A model generated the notes under the pieces. It was not told the DNA's origin. It made no database searches and was given only the letters and a program-made list of their open reading frames with translations. Shown here one piece after another: positions 21,579 through 39,000 of a stretch of 64,000 bases of DNA. The DNA comes from Haematococcus lacustris (taxonomy: Eukaryota > Chlorophyta > Chlorophyceae > Chlamydomonadales > Haematococcaceae), in assembly GCA_030144725.1 (NCBI GenBank), contig JASKMD010000017.1, forward strand, positions 7,042,453-7,106,452, written 5' to 3'. A program made the position numbers and the translations under genes. Numbering within the stretch: position 1 is the first letter of the stretch; every line of letters begins with the position of its first letter.

Positions 21579-24500
21579 ATGGAGATATATCACCAGTACA
21601 TCAAGCTCCGTAGGCAGTTTGGGAGGCACCCCAAGTTCTCAGACGAGGGCTGTGAAATGATTGCCGACATCCGTCCTAATGAGGAGCATGCCAAGGAGTA
21701 CATCCCCCGCAACCCAGTGGTCACTGTGACGCAGTGTGTGCCTGAGATGTCAGAGCACGATGCCAACACTGTTGCAGTCATCTTAGCCAGCAAGGCCATG
21801 AGCCATGTGGAAGGAGGCTGGCCCAAGGACATTGATTACTCTGAAGCTGAGCACACCATCCGATACCGCAAGAAGGTGGAGAAGGACGAGGACTACATCA
21901 AGACTGTGGGCATCCTAGGCCAGAAGGTGGAAGAGTTGGTAAAGCAGAACAACGCGGTGGACATCTACCAGGAGTACTTCACCAGTCCCACCGCTGACCA
22001 CAGCGCCGACATCCCCAGTGTGAAGACCATGACTGTGTTCAAAGATCCCAGCACCACATACCAGCGTTCTGCCTCCTGCGTGGACTGGCACCCGGACAGC
22101 ACCGTGTCCAAGGTGGTTGTGTCCTACTCCATCGTGCAGTTCCAGCAGCAACCCATGGACATGCTGCTGTCCAGCTATGTGTGGGATGTGAACAACCCCA
22201 ACACCCCAGAGTTTGAGATGGCGCCCACCAGCCAGATCTGCTGTGCCAAGTTCAACCTGAAGGATGGCAACCTTGTCGGGGCCGGCCAGTACAATGGGCA
22301 GTTCGGCGTGTTTGATATGCGCAAGGGCAACTCTGCAGTGGACACCACGCCCATTGACCTGAGTCATAGGGACCCAGTGTACGACCTGGCCTGGCTGCAG
22401 GTGGGGGCCAGGCTGCTGAGGGTGCTGGAGCAGGGTGGCATGGGATGCGAAGCCCTGGGATTGCTACATGGGAATAGCTCAGGGTGTGACTAGCAGTACT
22501 GACACCAGCAGCTAGCACAGTGCACACATTGCTACGCAGTGCAGGCTGTGATTAGGTTGAGCATGGCAGGGGTGGGAGGGCTGCATTGATCACCACTGGC
22601 AGGACTGCTGCTTAGTGCCAGCTGCTGGGGCCGACCCAGCCCTGGCCACTCTGTTGCTACCCGACCCAGCCCTGGCCACTCTGTTGCTACCCGACCCAGC
22701 CCTGGCCACATTGCTGCTACCCGACCCAGCCCTGGCCTGCCTGCTGCGCCCTGACCCTGGTGTGCACAGAGCAAGACCGGGACGGAGGCCATGACAGTGT
22801 CCACTGACGGCAGTGTGCTGTGGTGGGACATCCGCAAGCTGGCGGAGGCGGTGGAGAGCATGCCGCTGAGGGAGAAGGGCTCAGACGTCACGCAGGGAGG
22901 CGTCATCCTGGAGTACGACCCTGCAGCCGGACCCACCAACTTCATGGTCGGGACGGAGCAGGTGTGGTGAAAGGCTGGGCCCTGGTGCTAAGGGCCCACT
23001 GGACTGCTCCTACCGGCCAGCCCCTGTCTGGCATACTGTGAGTGCCATCCCAACACTGCCACTCACCACTGCTCAGCGGCTCTGCTTAAGGAAAGCTAGG
23101 CTTTGGCCCTCACTGCAATCTCTGTTCAAACACACCAGCTCAGCTCAGCAGCTTTGCTCATAGGAAAGGTTGGGGTTGGGCCCTGACTTTAAACCCTGCC
23201 CAAAGCCATCACCGTGCCTCGGCACAACTGCTGCGTTATGTTACGTGCCTTGGAACGCTGGAACTATTGGAGCACTGCCACATAGAACAGCATGCTATCA
23301 CCACCATGTAGCCCTACTGGCCAGCATTGCTGCTGCCCAAGCAGCAGTCACAGCTGTAGAGCAGGTGACTATCACTTTCCGCCTGCACTTGCTTGAAGTG
23401 ACTTGCAACAACTGCTCAGCTGCTGCTCCTGTGGTTGTGTCAATGCCTTTGAGGGACCCTGGCACCTCCCATGTCCCTGCACCCTGCCCTGCCTCACTGC
23501 TCCGCTGCCCTGTGCCCCGCACTTGCCTTGCCATGCTGCCACCTGCCGATTCCTCACTCACCCACTCGCTCACTCCCTCGCTCGCACGCACTCACCCACC
23601 CACCCTCTCCTTCACCACCCTGACCCCTTCACCTCTCATGCTCTGCACCCCACCCTACCCCGCTCCTGGATCATCCACCCCTCCCTCTGGCCTTGGCTCC
23701 CCGTGGCTTCCTGAGCTCAGGGCTCAATCTTCTCCTGCAACCGCAAAGCCAAGAACCCTGTGGACCGCGTGAAGTACGTGCTGACTGGGCACCACGGGCC
23801 CATCTACGGCCTGCGCCGCAACCCTTTCAACTCAAAGTACTTCCTGTCCATTGGGGACTGGACAGCGCGTGTGTGGACAGACGACACTGCGGTGAAGACA
23901 CCCATCCTGACCACCAAGTACCACTCCACATACCTCACAGGAGGTAGGTGAGGGGCTGCCACAGAGCCAGCGAAGAAGGGGTGGGAAGGGGTGGCCTCAG
24001 TGCCAGTGGAGGTGGGCTGAAGGGAGGGGTCCTGGTGCCATGGTGCATGGTAATCCAGAGGGGAGGGAGTGTGGAGGAACAGGGCATTGCCAAGCCCTTA
24101 TGTTGAGGGGCTGGGGCGAGTCCCCCTCTTTGACCAGACAGCAGCACATGTGCCTAAACACGTGCACACATAGCATTTGCAGCTATGCAACTGACATCCA
24201 TCTGCAGCTAAAAGCCATCCCCATCCAGCTGGCAGGTATCCTCGAACCCCTCCTTGAAGCACTGCTTGCGCTGGTGTGCGCTGCAGGTACCTGGTCTCCT
24301 ACCCGGCCAGGTGTGTTCTTCACCACCAAGATGGACGGCACCCTGGATGTGTGGGACCTGTACTACCGCCACAACGAGCCCACCCTCACCGTCCAGGTGT
24401 GCTGGCACTACCCAGGCTCCCACAGGCTGCAGTGCCGGCAGCTGCAGCAGGGTGGGAGCAGCCAGGGAGTGGCAGCACCTGGACACGGTTGTGGCAGCAG

Positions 24501-25855
24501 AAAGGAAGGTTGCCCACCTAAGCCTGCCTGCTTGTCTAACCTGCTCAACTGCTGCCATACCTACTCATCCATGCACACCCTGGCTCTTCTTGCTCCATCT
24601 GCATCCTCGCCCTGCGCCCTGCCCTGCCCTACCTGCCCTGCCTTAAACTGCTGCTTTGCCCTGCCCGCATTGCCTGCGCTACCTTGTCCTCAGTGAATCA
24701 TCGCATTGCATCTGCCGGTGTGTAGCATCATCATATTGTTGCCGCGCATAAGACGAAAGAGGTGACCGCCCATGTTCAGGCTTGCCTGGAACAGGCAGAC
24801 CATGCACCACCCTGCTTTGTGCTCTATTTGTGCCCCACTTGTCTCTTTCAGCCAGCCACGTCGAGCACGACTGCCGTGCGCCCTGCCTGTCCTTGCTCTC
24901 CTGACTTCCCCCGCTCTGCGCCCTGCCCGCGCGCGCGTGTGGCCAGGTATCGGACCACCCGCTGACTTGCTTCGCGGTCCACGACGGCGGTGCCAACATG
25001 GCCATTGGCACCAGCGATGGCGCCACCAGCATCCTGCAGCTCAGCGGCGGGCTGTCGGAGCTGGCCTTGAACGAGAAGTCCGCGATCAACAACATGTTCG
25101 ACCGCGAGACGCAGCGCGAGAAGAATCTGGACAAGGCCATCAAGGAGGCGAAGGTGCGCGCAGGGTGGCTTAAGTGAGGGGCGGAAGCGGGGACAGCACG
25201 GGTGAAGGAAGGGCGTGCGGGCTGACGGGGGGCCTGGTAGGTGGGGTGATGTGGTGGAGGGCGGTTGTGTGGGTGTGGGGCTGGTTGGTTTAAAACTGAG
25301 TGGGTGGGTGTCCAGGTGGCTGAGTAAGGCGAGTGGGTCAAATGTGGCAGTTGGGCGAGGCTGGTCTGCTGCCCAAGAATGACGTTGCCAATCTGTTAGA
25401 AACCACTTCTTCTAGCCACTGTGAAGTGGTTTCTAACACAATCACCCTGCCACTCTCATCCCTATCCAGTTAAATCCTTGTGGGCAGTGTGACATGCCTG
25501 GGTTTCCTACCTCTGCTCTAACCTACCCCACCAACACCTCACATGCACCTGTCCTACCTACCCTACCCTCAACCCCTGTGCAAACAGAAAAGGCTCCAAA
25601 CATCCAGACCAGTCTATCCTGGCTGACTTGTAGTGTAGCAAGAGCAGGACTGGCACAGGTGGATGGCTGCTGTCACGTCTCCTTATGTCTGCAAAGGTAC
25701 CACAATGTTCCAACAGCCCGCCTCACGCCCTCTGGCTGGCACAGGTCAAGGCACGCAAAGAAGCGGCGCGCAAGGACGACATGGCGGACCATGTGACAGA
25801 GGAGCAGCTTCGGAGCCTAGAAGCCGACTTTTTGGCGGCTGTGAGCACCTCGTGA
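21579..25855 (+). CDS. DIC2: Outer-arm dynein intermediate chain 2 (ODA6 / IC69, human DNAI2 family)
   Basis: This is a WD-repeat intermediate chain that helps anchor outer dynein arms to axonemal doublet microtubules in motile flagella. Exons are 21579..22400, 22770..22961, 23721..23943, 24287..24396, 24947..25153 and 25745..25855, all GT-AG with consistent phases, giving 554 aa; Chlamydomonas ODA6 is about 567 aa. The N-terminus MEIYHQYIKLRRQFGRH and the blocks YIPRNPVVTV, IRYRKKVEKDEDYI, CCAKFNLKDGNLVGAGQYNG, TGHHGPIYGL and GVFFTTKMDGTLDVWD are near-identical to what I know of ODA6. WD-like repeats cover roughly residues 180-480, and the C-terminal tail is charged (KARKEAARKDDMADH). The start codon is the conserved MEIYHQY methionine. 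Introns hold a 30-bp minisatellite and a perfect hairpin. Confidence 0.95.
22631..22737. repeat. 30-bp minisatellite, about 3.6 copies, in DIC2 intron 1
   Basis: The unit begins ccgacccagccctggccact and repeats with a 30-bp period; the third copy carries small changes. It ends shortly before the exon 2 acceptor at 22769. Confidence 0.95.
25394..25438 (+). repeat. Perfect 16-bp inverted repeat (hairpin) in DIC2 intron 5
   Basis: The left arm 25394-25409 (tgttagaaaccacttc) is exactly complementary to 25423-25438, with a 13-nt loop. The transcript could fold into a short hairpin. It could equally be a MITE footprint, but no target-site duplication was found. Confidence 0.85.
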
Positions 25856-28305
25856 CTGGACCTGAGCCACAGCTGAGGCGCTCATGCTGGCTGGGATGGG
25901 AGGAGGGCAGCCGTGATGATGCAGGCTGTGTAGCTAGACAGCAAACAGCTCTCAGGGAGCTAGGTGAGCCAGGCAGGCTGGCCCACCCGTCAGGTCATGT
26001 TCCTGCATGGCATTGTGTCCTAGGCTTTGGTGTACCAGCATCCAGCCAGAGATTTATCCAGCCAGTGGCCCAGAAGGCAGTACATGCATGTGCAATGTGT
26101 CCGCATGTGGCACTGTGGTCTGCATGGCTCAGCGTGCATGGGTGCACTGCATTGTGTTATGCACTGCAACATGCAGCTATGTGCCACTCCAGCATAGCAG
26201 TGCATAGCAGCGCAAGCTTGTGTCTGGCCTGAGCTGTGCTGCCAGGTATGTGTGTTGCCTGGCCGGGTGCCTGCGTGTGGCGGTGTCAGGTGCTGATGCT
26301 AGGTGGCCTTCCACCGCCACTCGTGCAGTGTACAGTGCTCGAGTGCCGCCCAGGGCAGCAGCATCCAGCAGGGTACTTGACCGAGGCTGCAAGCCCTGCA
26401 GTCAGGGACCAACACTCAAGGGCTACTCAAGAGGGCTGTGGGTCATGCCCTCTGCGGATGTGCGTTGGGGTGAGGGTCCGTGGTTGTGGTGTGGGTTAGG
26501 CTCTGCATCAGGGTGTGGATTTGTGGTGAGGCAGCTGCCATGGGTGTGTGCTGAGGAAGAGGCCAATGAAAGGAGCTGGCAAGGTTGTTTGTGTTTGGCA
26601 GGTAGCCCCTGGCTGTCTCCCGTAACGCATCGTGTGGGTTAGGCAGCTGCCACTGGGAGCGTGCTAGGGACGGTGGTGAAGGTCAACCATGCCAGACACA
26701 ACTCCCTTACCAGAGCTACCAGAGCACCTTGGAGGTGTCCTGGGACCAACTCTCAATCGCAAACACAGTCATCGCATGACACTGCATTGTGCATGATGTG
26801 CCGATGACCTGCGCCTGATCTGTAGTAGCCTGCTGCTCCCCTCCTGCTCTTGATGTCCAGCCTGCATGGTGCCAGAGCAGGACACAGTTCCCTTACTAAA
26901 AATGAAGCAGGGTGGTGCCTATGGGTAATCTCCATCCGCCACAGCTTCATCACTATAATCTCTCTGGTTGCACCCTTATCTGACTGCAACCCTTATCCTG
27001 GAATTTCCAGTGGAAACACGTTCCTTCTTAAGACCACTAGACTCTCCACAAAACCGGCAGCTTGGTGCCTGCATGACTGACGGCGTGCTGAAGCACTAGG
27101 CCCTATAAGGTCACCCCCGCCATTGGCTGCACCCCCGTGGCTCAAGAGATAAAAACTTCAACACAGGTTCAGTCCACATGTTACAGCACTTTCAAAGTGG
27201 TCTCAGAATTGGTGCCTGTGGTTCCTGTGCAGCCAAAAAGTTAAAAAGCTGGGCCGCTTAGCGCGATAGCTGTTCGCCGATCCCAGCCCCACTAAGCAGG
27301 CCATTTATGGCACAACGCGACCCGATCTCCCAGCACCCCCGCTCGCCCCGGCACAGGTGCACATCAGCCCGAGCAGCCCGCTAGCTTCGCTTTGAGGAGC
27401 TGCATCGCCCTGCGCGTGAGTCGCTGTAAAACTCGTAAAAACCAGAAAGATTTTATCAGGGGTGCAGCCAATGGCGGGGATGACCGGTGGCGGTGGCGGT
27501 TATAAGCGGTGGCGGGCCAGCGTTCCGGCTTACCGGCTGTACACGGTGCGGGAGAAACGGGGACATCTTAGAGACTCAGCAACATTATCAAAGCGGAGTG
27601 GCCGTGCGGGGTGGTGCGTTGGGGTCGCCATCCAACCGGAGTGCCGGCAGCCATGCGCCGTCCGAAGTAGATTGGGACTGCAGCCTAGCAGGTTTTCCCA
27701 TGAATGACGATCAATCGTTTTATATCAGCTTACACATGCGTAGACAGTGCATAGCAGCTCAAGCTTGTGTCCAGGCCAACCCCGGAAAAACAGTGCTTCA
27801 TCACTCCATGAATCTCCTGGTGCCTGAGTGTAGCAGACTTCATAGCACCAGCAGTTTCTACAGGGGTAATGGTTGCTGCATTCTGCTTTACACACTGTCT
27901 GTGTAGCCGGGCCGCTCGCCGTTCTCCGCACGCCCCGGCAGCTATCCGCCGCGTTCGATGCTACTTTACCCGGGCGGCTCCGCCACCGCTGCAGCGTCAC
28001 CTCATGCCTGGCGTCCTTTTCTAGCTTGTTCTGTGCCATCTTGGCGGGGATGGCCTTGTTGTCTGCGATGCGCAACTGCTGCCTGCCCGGAGATCGTACG
28101 TCTGGTAGACGCGGGAAGCCAGGAGGCTATCGTATCGTCGGTGCAGGTACCCCACCCCACCCTACTCCTAGGCACTCCTACGCACTCCACACTGGCAGGT
28201 ACCAGCACGTTACCCACCTCCGGCGACCCGACCCCAACCGACAACAGGCTCTCCGTCCTCTGCGGGTATGCGCACCAGGGTATGTGCACCAAATGATGTG
28301 CTGCG
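25856..28305. other. Mostly degraded sequence; repeat related to the Fanzor A flank
   Basis: No gene is supported. The stretch 27445-27665 (ttttatcagggg, ccaatggcgggg, cggcttaccggctg, agtggccgtgcggggtgg) shares blocks with 3250-3400, and its first part recurs at 53405-53440. Around 27137-27172 a tRNA-like A box (tggctcaagag) is followed too closely by ggttcagtcc to be a tRNA. Confidence 0.45.
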
Positions 28306-28868
28306 ATGGGGCATGAAGAGTCAAGTGAACATGTTCTGCGCACGCTAGGGCGATGCCTGGTGCTGCCAGTGGTGGATGGGAGATATCGCACGCCTGTGGT
28401 TACTATCCACAGTGCTGAGCACGCCACCAGCAACCTCTATGTTCTCATTGAACGGCAGCTCAAGGAAGCGTATGCCCTGGGCGCGGAGAAATTCTGGAAA
28501 GTGGGTGCGCAGCAGCGGAGAGCAGCAGCCCGTCGTGCGACTCAGAATTACAGCTCAGCAGCTCAGAGATTGAGTTCCGCTAACACCAACAAGTACCCAG
28601 TCGAGGAGCAGTGCTGCAGTGCCTAGTCGTGCGTGTGTGTGTCGTTCGTCGTGGGGTGTGTGCGAAGATTGGCAGCAACACACTAAGCACCGTTCCTGGC
28701 CAGGTAGTGAAGGCGGACAGGAACCTTGACACCTGGCGTCCTCGTGTCCATGGGACCCAGTTGAAGGCCCTGGCAAACTGCCGGCTGCCAGAACAGCCTG
28801 AGGAGTTTGCAGCAGTGGAGCACATCGTGGAAAGCATAAAGTATGCACTTAAGGCAGGTGACAGCTGA
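28306..28868 (+). CDS. Hypothetical two-exon protein
   Basis: Exon 1 is 28306..28500 and exon 2 is 28704..28868. The donor (aaa then GTGGGT) and acceptor (ggccag) join in phase 0 and give 119 aa. The product includes VLPVVDGRYRTPVV, NLYVLIERQLKEAYALGAEK and, in exon 2, PEEFAAVEHIVESIKYALK. It looks like a genuine helical protein but I do not recognise it. A possible upstream exon (28085-28147, IVRLVDAGSQEAIVSSVQ) cannot be joined in frame, so this may be the 3' end of a broken or longer gene. Confidence 0.35.
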
Positions 28869-29369
28869 AAGTCCAGGAGAACCTGAGCCTTGGATCTGCC
28901 TCTGTGAGGGCGCATGTCTGTAGGGGCAGCAGCTTCGGTGTGCCACTCTGTGGGTCGTCCTTCAATTCAGCCTTGACTCTAAACCCTAGTCTTTCACCCT
29001 CACCCCTGTCAGTGTGCTCTCGCACCCTTTCTTGAGCGGCATGTAGCCAGCAGCACGCAGGGCAGGACAGCAAAGGTATCAATATGAAGAGGTACAGCAG
29101 CACCTCTATTGTACACAGCATCCTAGCACTTATCACACCATCATCACTCTCACTCGTCAGCACAGCACTCATCAGCACATTAGCACAGCACAGAACTCAC
29201 CAGCACAGCACTCACCAACACAGCACTCATCAGCACAGCACCCATCAGCACAGCACAGCACAGCTCAGCACACCAGCGCTCCCTGCACAGCAGCCAGCAG
29301 CTTATCAGAGGGCCCTCTCCCTCCCCTCCTCCCCTTCTACGGCCCCCATCACAGCCTGACCCCTGGCCA

Positions 29370-29370
<1 letters not shown>

Positions 29371-29409
<39 letters not shown>
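29371..29409. repeat. (CTG)13 microsatellite
   Basis: Thirteen CTG units lie just upstream of the first resolved exon of the BTB gene. If an acceptor at 29355 were used instead, the tract would encode polyalanine in the same frame. Confidence 0.95.
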
Positions 29410-29412
<3 letters not shown>

Positions 29413-29423
29413 GGTATCTGCAG

Positions 29424-34986
<5,563 letters not shown>

Positions 34987-35248
34987 GATTTGGCATCCAG
35001 GAGCGCACGAGACGTGACAAGAGACGGGATGCCTATGCACTGCACCACAATGGTTGCTGCTGAGCTCTTCAGGAAAGCAAGCGCAGTGCACCCTTGTCAC
35101 CCTTTGTACTTACTTTGCCACTAACATTTTGCGAGGGTTAGGCAGCCGGCGCCTGCATGCCGCCCTTCAACGGAACTGATGCTTTGCGTGTTTTCGTACA
35201 GCTTTTGATCCCTACAGCCCTCATGCTGTACCAAAGTAAAGCAATGGT

Positions 35249-35253
35249 TGTAA
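35249..35253 (+). promoter_or_regulatory. Candidate TGTAA poly(A) signal of the BTB gene
   Basis: TGTAA lies 263 nt beyond the TAG at 34986, a typical position for the algal signal. No other TGTAA was noticed between it and the stop. Confidence 0.5.
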
Positions 35254-35404
35254 TCTGACACAGGCTGCGAGCTCATCATTTGAACATGGTGTTTTTAGCG
35301 CGCCGAGTGACTGCTGCAGCTTCGCCTACCTGGTGTGTGTGCCTTCATTGCTAGCCTACGGAGCAACATGACTCTTATAACGCCGTCTGTAGCGTCATCA
35401 TGCG

Positions 35405-35560
35405 TCCTCATGCGCTAGAGGTTGAGGCACGAGTGGGTGTCCCGGTCCAGCCGCCTGCCCCATGGGGGGCGCCTGGGGTCGTGGCACTGGGCCAAGTGCA
35501 GCAGGGAGGGACTGGTCCTGGGCGGGGGGAGGTGGGAGCTCCTGGGCAGGGGAACCACGA
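35405..35560 (-). pseudogene. Fanzor fragment, copy E (RuvC-III end only)
   Basis: The plus strand matches 655-760 of copy A closely (gtgtcccggtccagccgcct, then gtggcactgggccaagtgca). On the minus strand it encodes LDRDTHSCLNL, the RuvC-III block, with part of the proline-rich linker. Neither end of a gene remains. Confidence 0.65.
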
Positions 35561-36061
35561 AGGACCACGCTGGCCCCAGGCGACGGCAGTGAAAAATACG
35601 GCAATGCTTTGATCATCGATTGTACAGAGCATGTTCAGCCTGTATAGAGGTGAGCTGACCCAGATGTTGCTGCAATGTTCATCTACCAGCCCCCTTGTCC
35701 CTCACTAGGGCCTCCATTCATCCGGACCAGTAGTGGCCACTAGCAGCCACTAGCGGGAATACTAGTGGGCAGTAGTAGCCCGACTCAAATGGTGTTAATG
35801 GTGCACGAGTGCCTACCACCTACACTATTGCCTGACCAGCACACCTGCACACCTAAGGCAGAAGTTGCACACAGCAGGGGCACACCTGCCAGCCTGACAG
35901 TAAAGCAATAACAGGAATGCAGATGACCCAAATGGGCACAGGGTGAGGTACATGACGATGGCGTCTCTTGTTTCTGTCACTACTTGACAATCTCCATACG
36001 TAGAACCGATGGGTTGTTGATTTCCCTGCGCTATTGCGCCCGCCCCTGAACCTGGAGCACC
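35561..36061. other. Gap with a fragment of repeat R2
   Basis: The short stretch 35797-35832 ends tgcctaccacctacactattgcctgacc, as do the R2 copies at 43.5 and 50.4 kb. Otherwise nothing is recognised between the BTB and kinase genes, whose 3' ends converge here. Confidence 0.5.
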
Positions 36062-39000
36062 TTACAAACTGCCTACATCACCCCCATCGTCATGAATTGT
36101 CTCCAGCCCGGTGGCAGCTCCTCGCTCGCCAGAATTGTCTTCCTCGATGTTCTGCATTGTCACAGATTGCAAACACACAACTTTGTGCTACACGTGTGCT
36201 CATGGGGCGAGCTCACTAGCTTGCAGCCGTCAGTTGTCAAGCTGCTTCTTATCATACACACGAGGTAGCGCTCTCATAAAACAGTCAATGTTGGTAATGC
36301 TGGTCCAAAAGCTTACCCGCGAGCTGTACAGCATGGGGTCGTCCTCTTTGTCCCCGCCCTCTGCCAGCTGCTGCATGAGCGCCTTCATGAAAGCCTCCTC
36401 TGTCATCTTCACCACAACCACTGTGTCTCGAGCACGGGCACTGTTGCGGTGCTTGCTCACGATGCTGGTGTCGCCACTGACCTCTCCAATCACCTGTTGC
36501 AGCATCGCCCAGCCATACATATCCTAGGTGATTTGCCTGACGAGTGAGACTGCCTAAGAACAGCCTTGGTTAAGGGAGCTCATGCACGCAGACAGTAGCT
36601 TGAGCCCACTCAGGCATATGCCAAGGCACACGCCAAAGACTGCTATAGCATGCCGACAACTCCAACTCACAAGGCAAGAGCGCACTGACCAAGCTGTCAG
36701 AGCCTGGCAGCAGGTGTGACCTGCAGGACCCACCTGCCCTGGTCCCTTAACTTCAGTGACGTACTCCTCTGAGCGCCCCATTAACAGGCCTTTCATCCGT
36801 GCCTTGAGGTCTTGAGCCTGGTATGGAGCAGCCGACATCTGGTGCTTGAGAAGGCTAAGACAACATGGAGCTTTGCTGGAGCTTCACATACATGCGAATG
36901 CCCTGGCATCACCACAGGTCTCATTGAAGAGGCAAGTATGGCTGCCACCATGGTCACCTTTCCCTCCCCTGCCGTGCTTGTTGCCTCACCTTCTGCTTGT
37001 CAATGTGCACCTTGCCGTCCTTCACATTCAGTCCAGCCGGCACGTTGTTGCAGTCGAGCGTGAACGACTCATCCAGGTCCACACTGAAGGACTGCTCCTC
37101 CATGGCATCCAATGCAGAGGTGTCCACATCTGTGGAGAGCTGCGTGATGATCTCGACCACACCAGCCATGATCATGTACACACAGTGTGCCTCCTCCCCC
37201 TCCCTGCACAAGAGGCAACACACAAGGCACCTCACTTGCCAGACGAGGCTGTGCTCGACGCTGACAAGGCACTCCAACACGCACTCACCCAGGCATGCTG
37301 ACACTGGCTATAAATCCATTCCTGTTGTCCAGGCCAGCACCCTCAACCCCACAGTGCAGCTGCTGATGCCTTGCTGTGTCTTGTTGTCAAGATGACGATG
37401 AGTGGCGCACCATACATACTTTGGCCCTTGTTTGTCCTAGCTGCCAACCTCAAATGACAGCACCCTCCCACCCTTTCATGGCGTTTAGCAGACTCAGCCC
37501 CCTTTGAGGACCCACACCATCGACCCTTAACCTTTCTACGCTAGTCCTGCACAACGAACCAGCTTACTCACTTGAACAGGTACTCGCCCGCAGCGAATGT
37601 CTTCTCCTTCAAGCGGGCCCGCAGCATGTTGACCAGCGATGACCTGTCAATGGCTGACTGGGCCTCGTTGCGGCTGACTTCAATCACTTTGGGTGGGGAG
37701 AGCAGGGAGCGTAAGCTGGGCAGCGGGAGGCGGCCCTGGTCAGTAATCCAGGGGTGCTGCATGACCTCTGGCAGCGTGATGCGAGTGCTGGGTGACTTGT
37801 CCAGCATGCGGGAGAAGAGGTGGGACAAGCTTGGGGATGTTGGCACATCTGCTGGGAAGCGCAACTGCAGCCACCATAGACAGGCAGCTTGATCAGGACT
37901 GACACACGGTAAATGTTGTAAGCCAGGCTGTACTTCAGACGGCGTTAATCACTTTGAATTATTGATTGAGAGCAGCTACAAGGCACACGAGCACCTGTGA
38001 CCAGTATCTCAGGACCCTCACCGAATCATTGCGAATGGCATTGGAAACGTCCAGCAGGCAAGTGCCAATGAAAGGCAGGCGGCCGTACACAAAGCAAAAC
38101 AAGCAGACCCCCAGAGACCAGACATCAGCAGCCATGGCGTCCTCGTCAGCGCCGCCAATCAAGGCCTCTGGGGGCTGGAAGGCGGGCGTGCAGCTGACCT
38201 TGCTGCTGGCAGTGCTGTCGCTCATCATCCTGCAGGAAGATGGCCAGAAACAAAAGCAGGCATCCAGCTAAGCAAACCAGGCATGCAACGTCTTCAGCTG
38301 CTGAGCGAAGTTTCTACAAAAGGCCACAGGAAGGGCACAGGTGAGAAGGGAGAACAGCAGAGTGGTGCACGCCCTTTTATGTGGACAAGCACTTGCTGAG
38401 CATGATCTTGCTGTGGGGTAGCTGTGTGGGCTACTTCCACCAATATAGGTATGCCTTGGCACATACCGGGCAGACCCAAAGTCACCGATCTTCAGCTGGC
38501 CTGCTGCTGACACCAGGAGGTTCTCAGGCTTCAGGTCCCCATGAGCTACGTTGTTGTAATGCAGGTAATCCAGGCCAGCGCAGGTCTGCCGTATGTAGTC
38601 TAGGGCGATACGCTCTGGAAACCTGGCAGGGGATGAGTGAGCGGAGTAGGCACAGGCTGTAAGCAGGCCTGGGATGGTTGACACAAATCGTACTTACAGA
38701 CCATGCCTGTCATCGAATGGACAGACCCGTTGTGGCTCATTGCAGGCCTTGACAGGTTCTCATATAGTGACAGGAAGAGAAGAAAGCAACATCACAGTCA
38801 TATTGCACGCTTGAAGCAGGGGGGGCCTTTGTATAGCCACACAGATGCCCTGCCCTGTCCCAACTCCCAGCTGTTGCCCCCGACGAGGCATGACGAGCAT
38901 GGATCACACACCTGCTAAACCCAGACTGGCCCTTTGTCTCCAGGACAGGACCTCGCTCCATGTACTCCATGACCAGCATCATGTAAGAGGCACTGGGAGG

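Noticed and set aside
27137..27172. tRNA-like A and B boxes
   Set aside because: The boxes are about 26 nt apart with no room for an anticodon arm, and no stems form.
28873..29360. Joining the 119-aa ORF at 28.3-28.9 kb to the BTB gene through a donor at 28857
   Set aside because: The donor leaves one base while the BTB exon at 29424 (or an acceptor at 29355) needs phase 0, so no in-frame junction was found.
38690..38755. Extra kinase exon (PVKACNEPQRVCPFDD) between the GPVLE and FPERIALDY exons
   Set aside because: Its phase does not match the upstream exon, whereas joining 38912 directly to 38622 is in phase and fits the family length. A 9-nt microexon (G CAT GGT CT) would also be in phase but is not needed.
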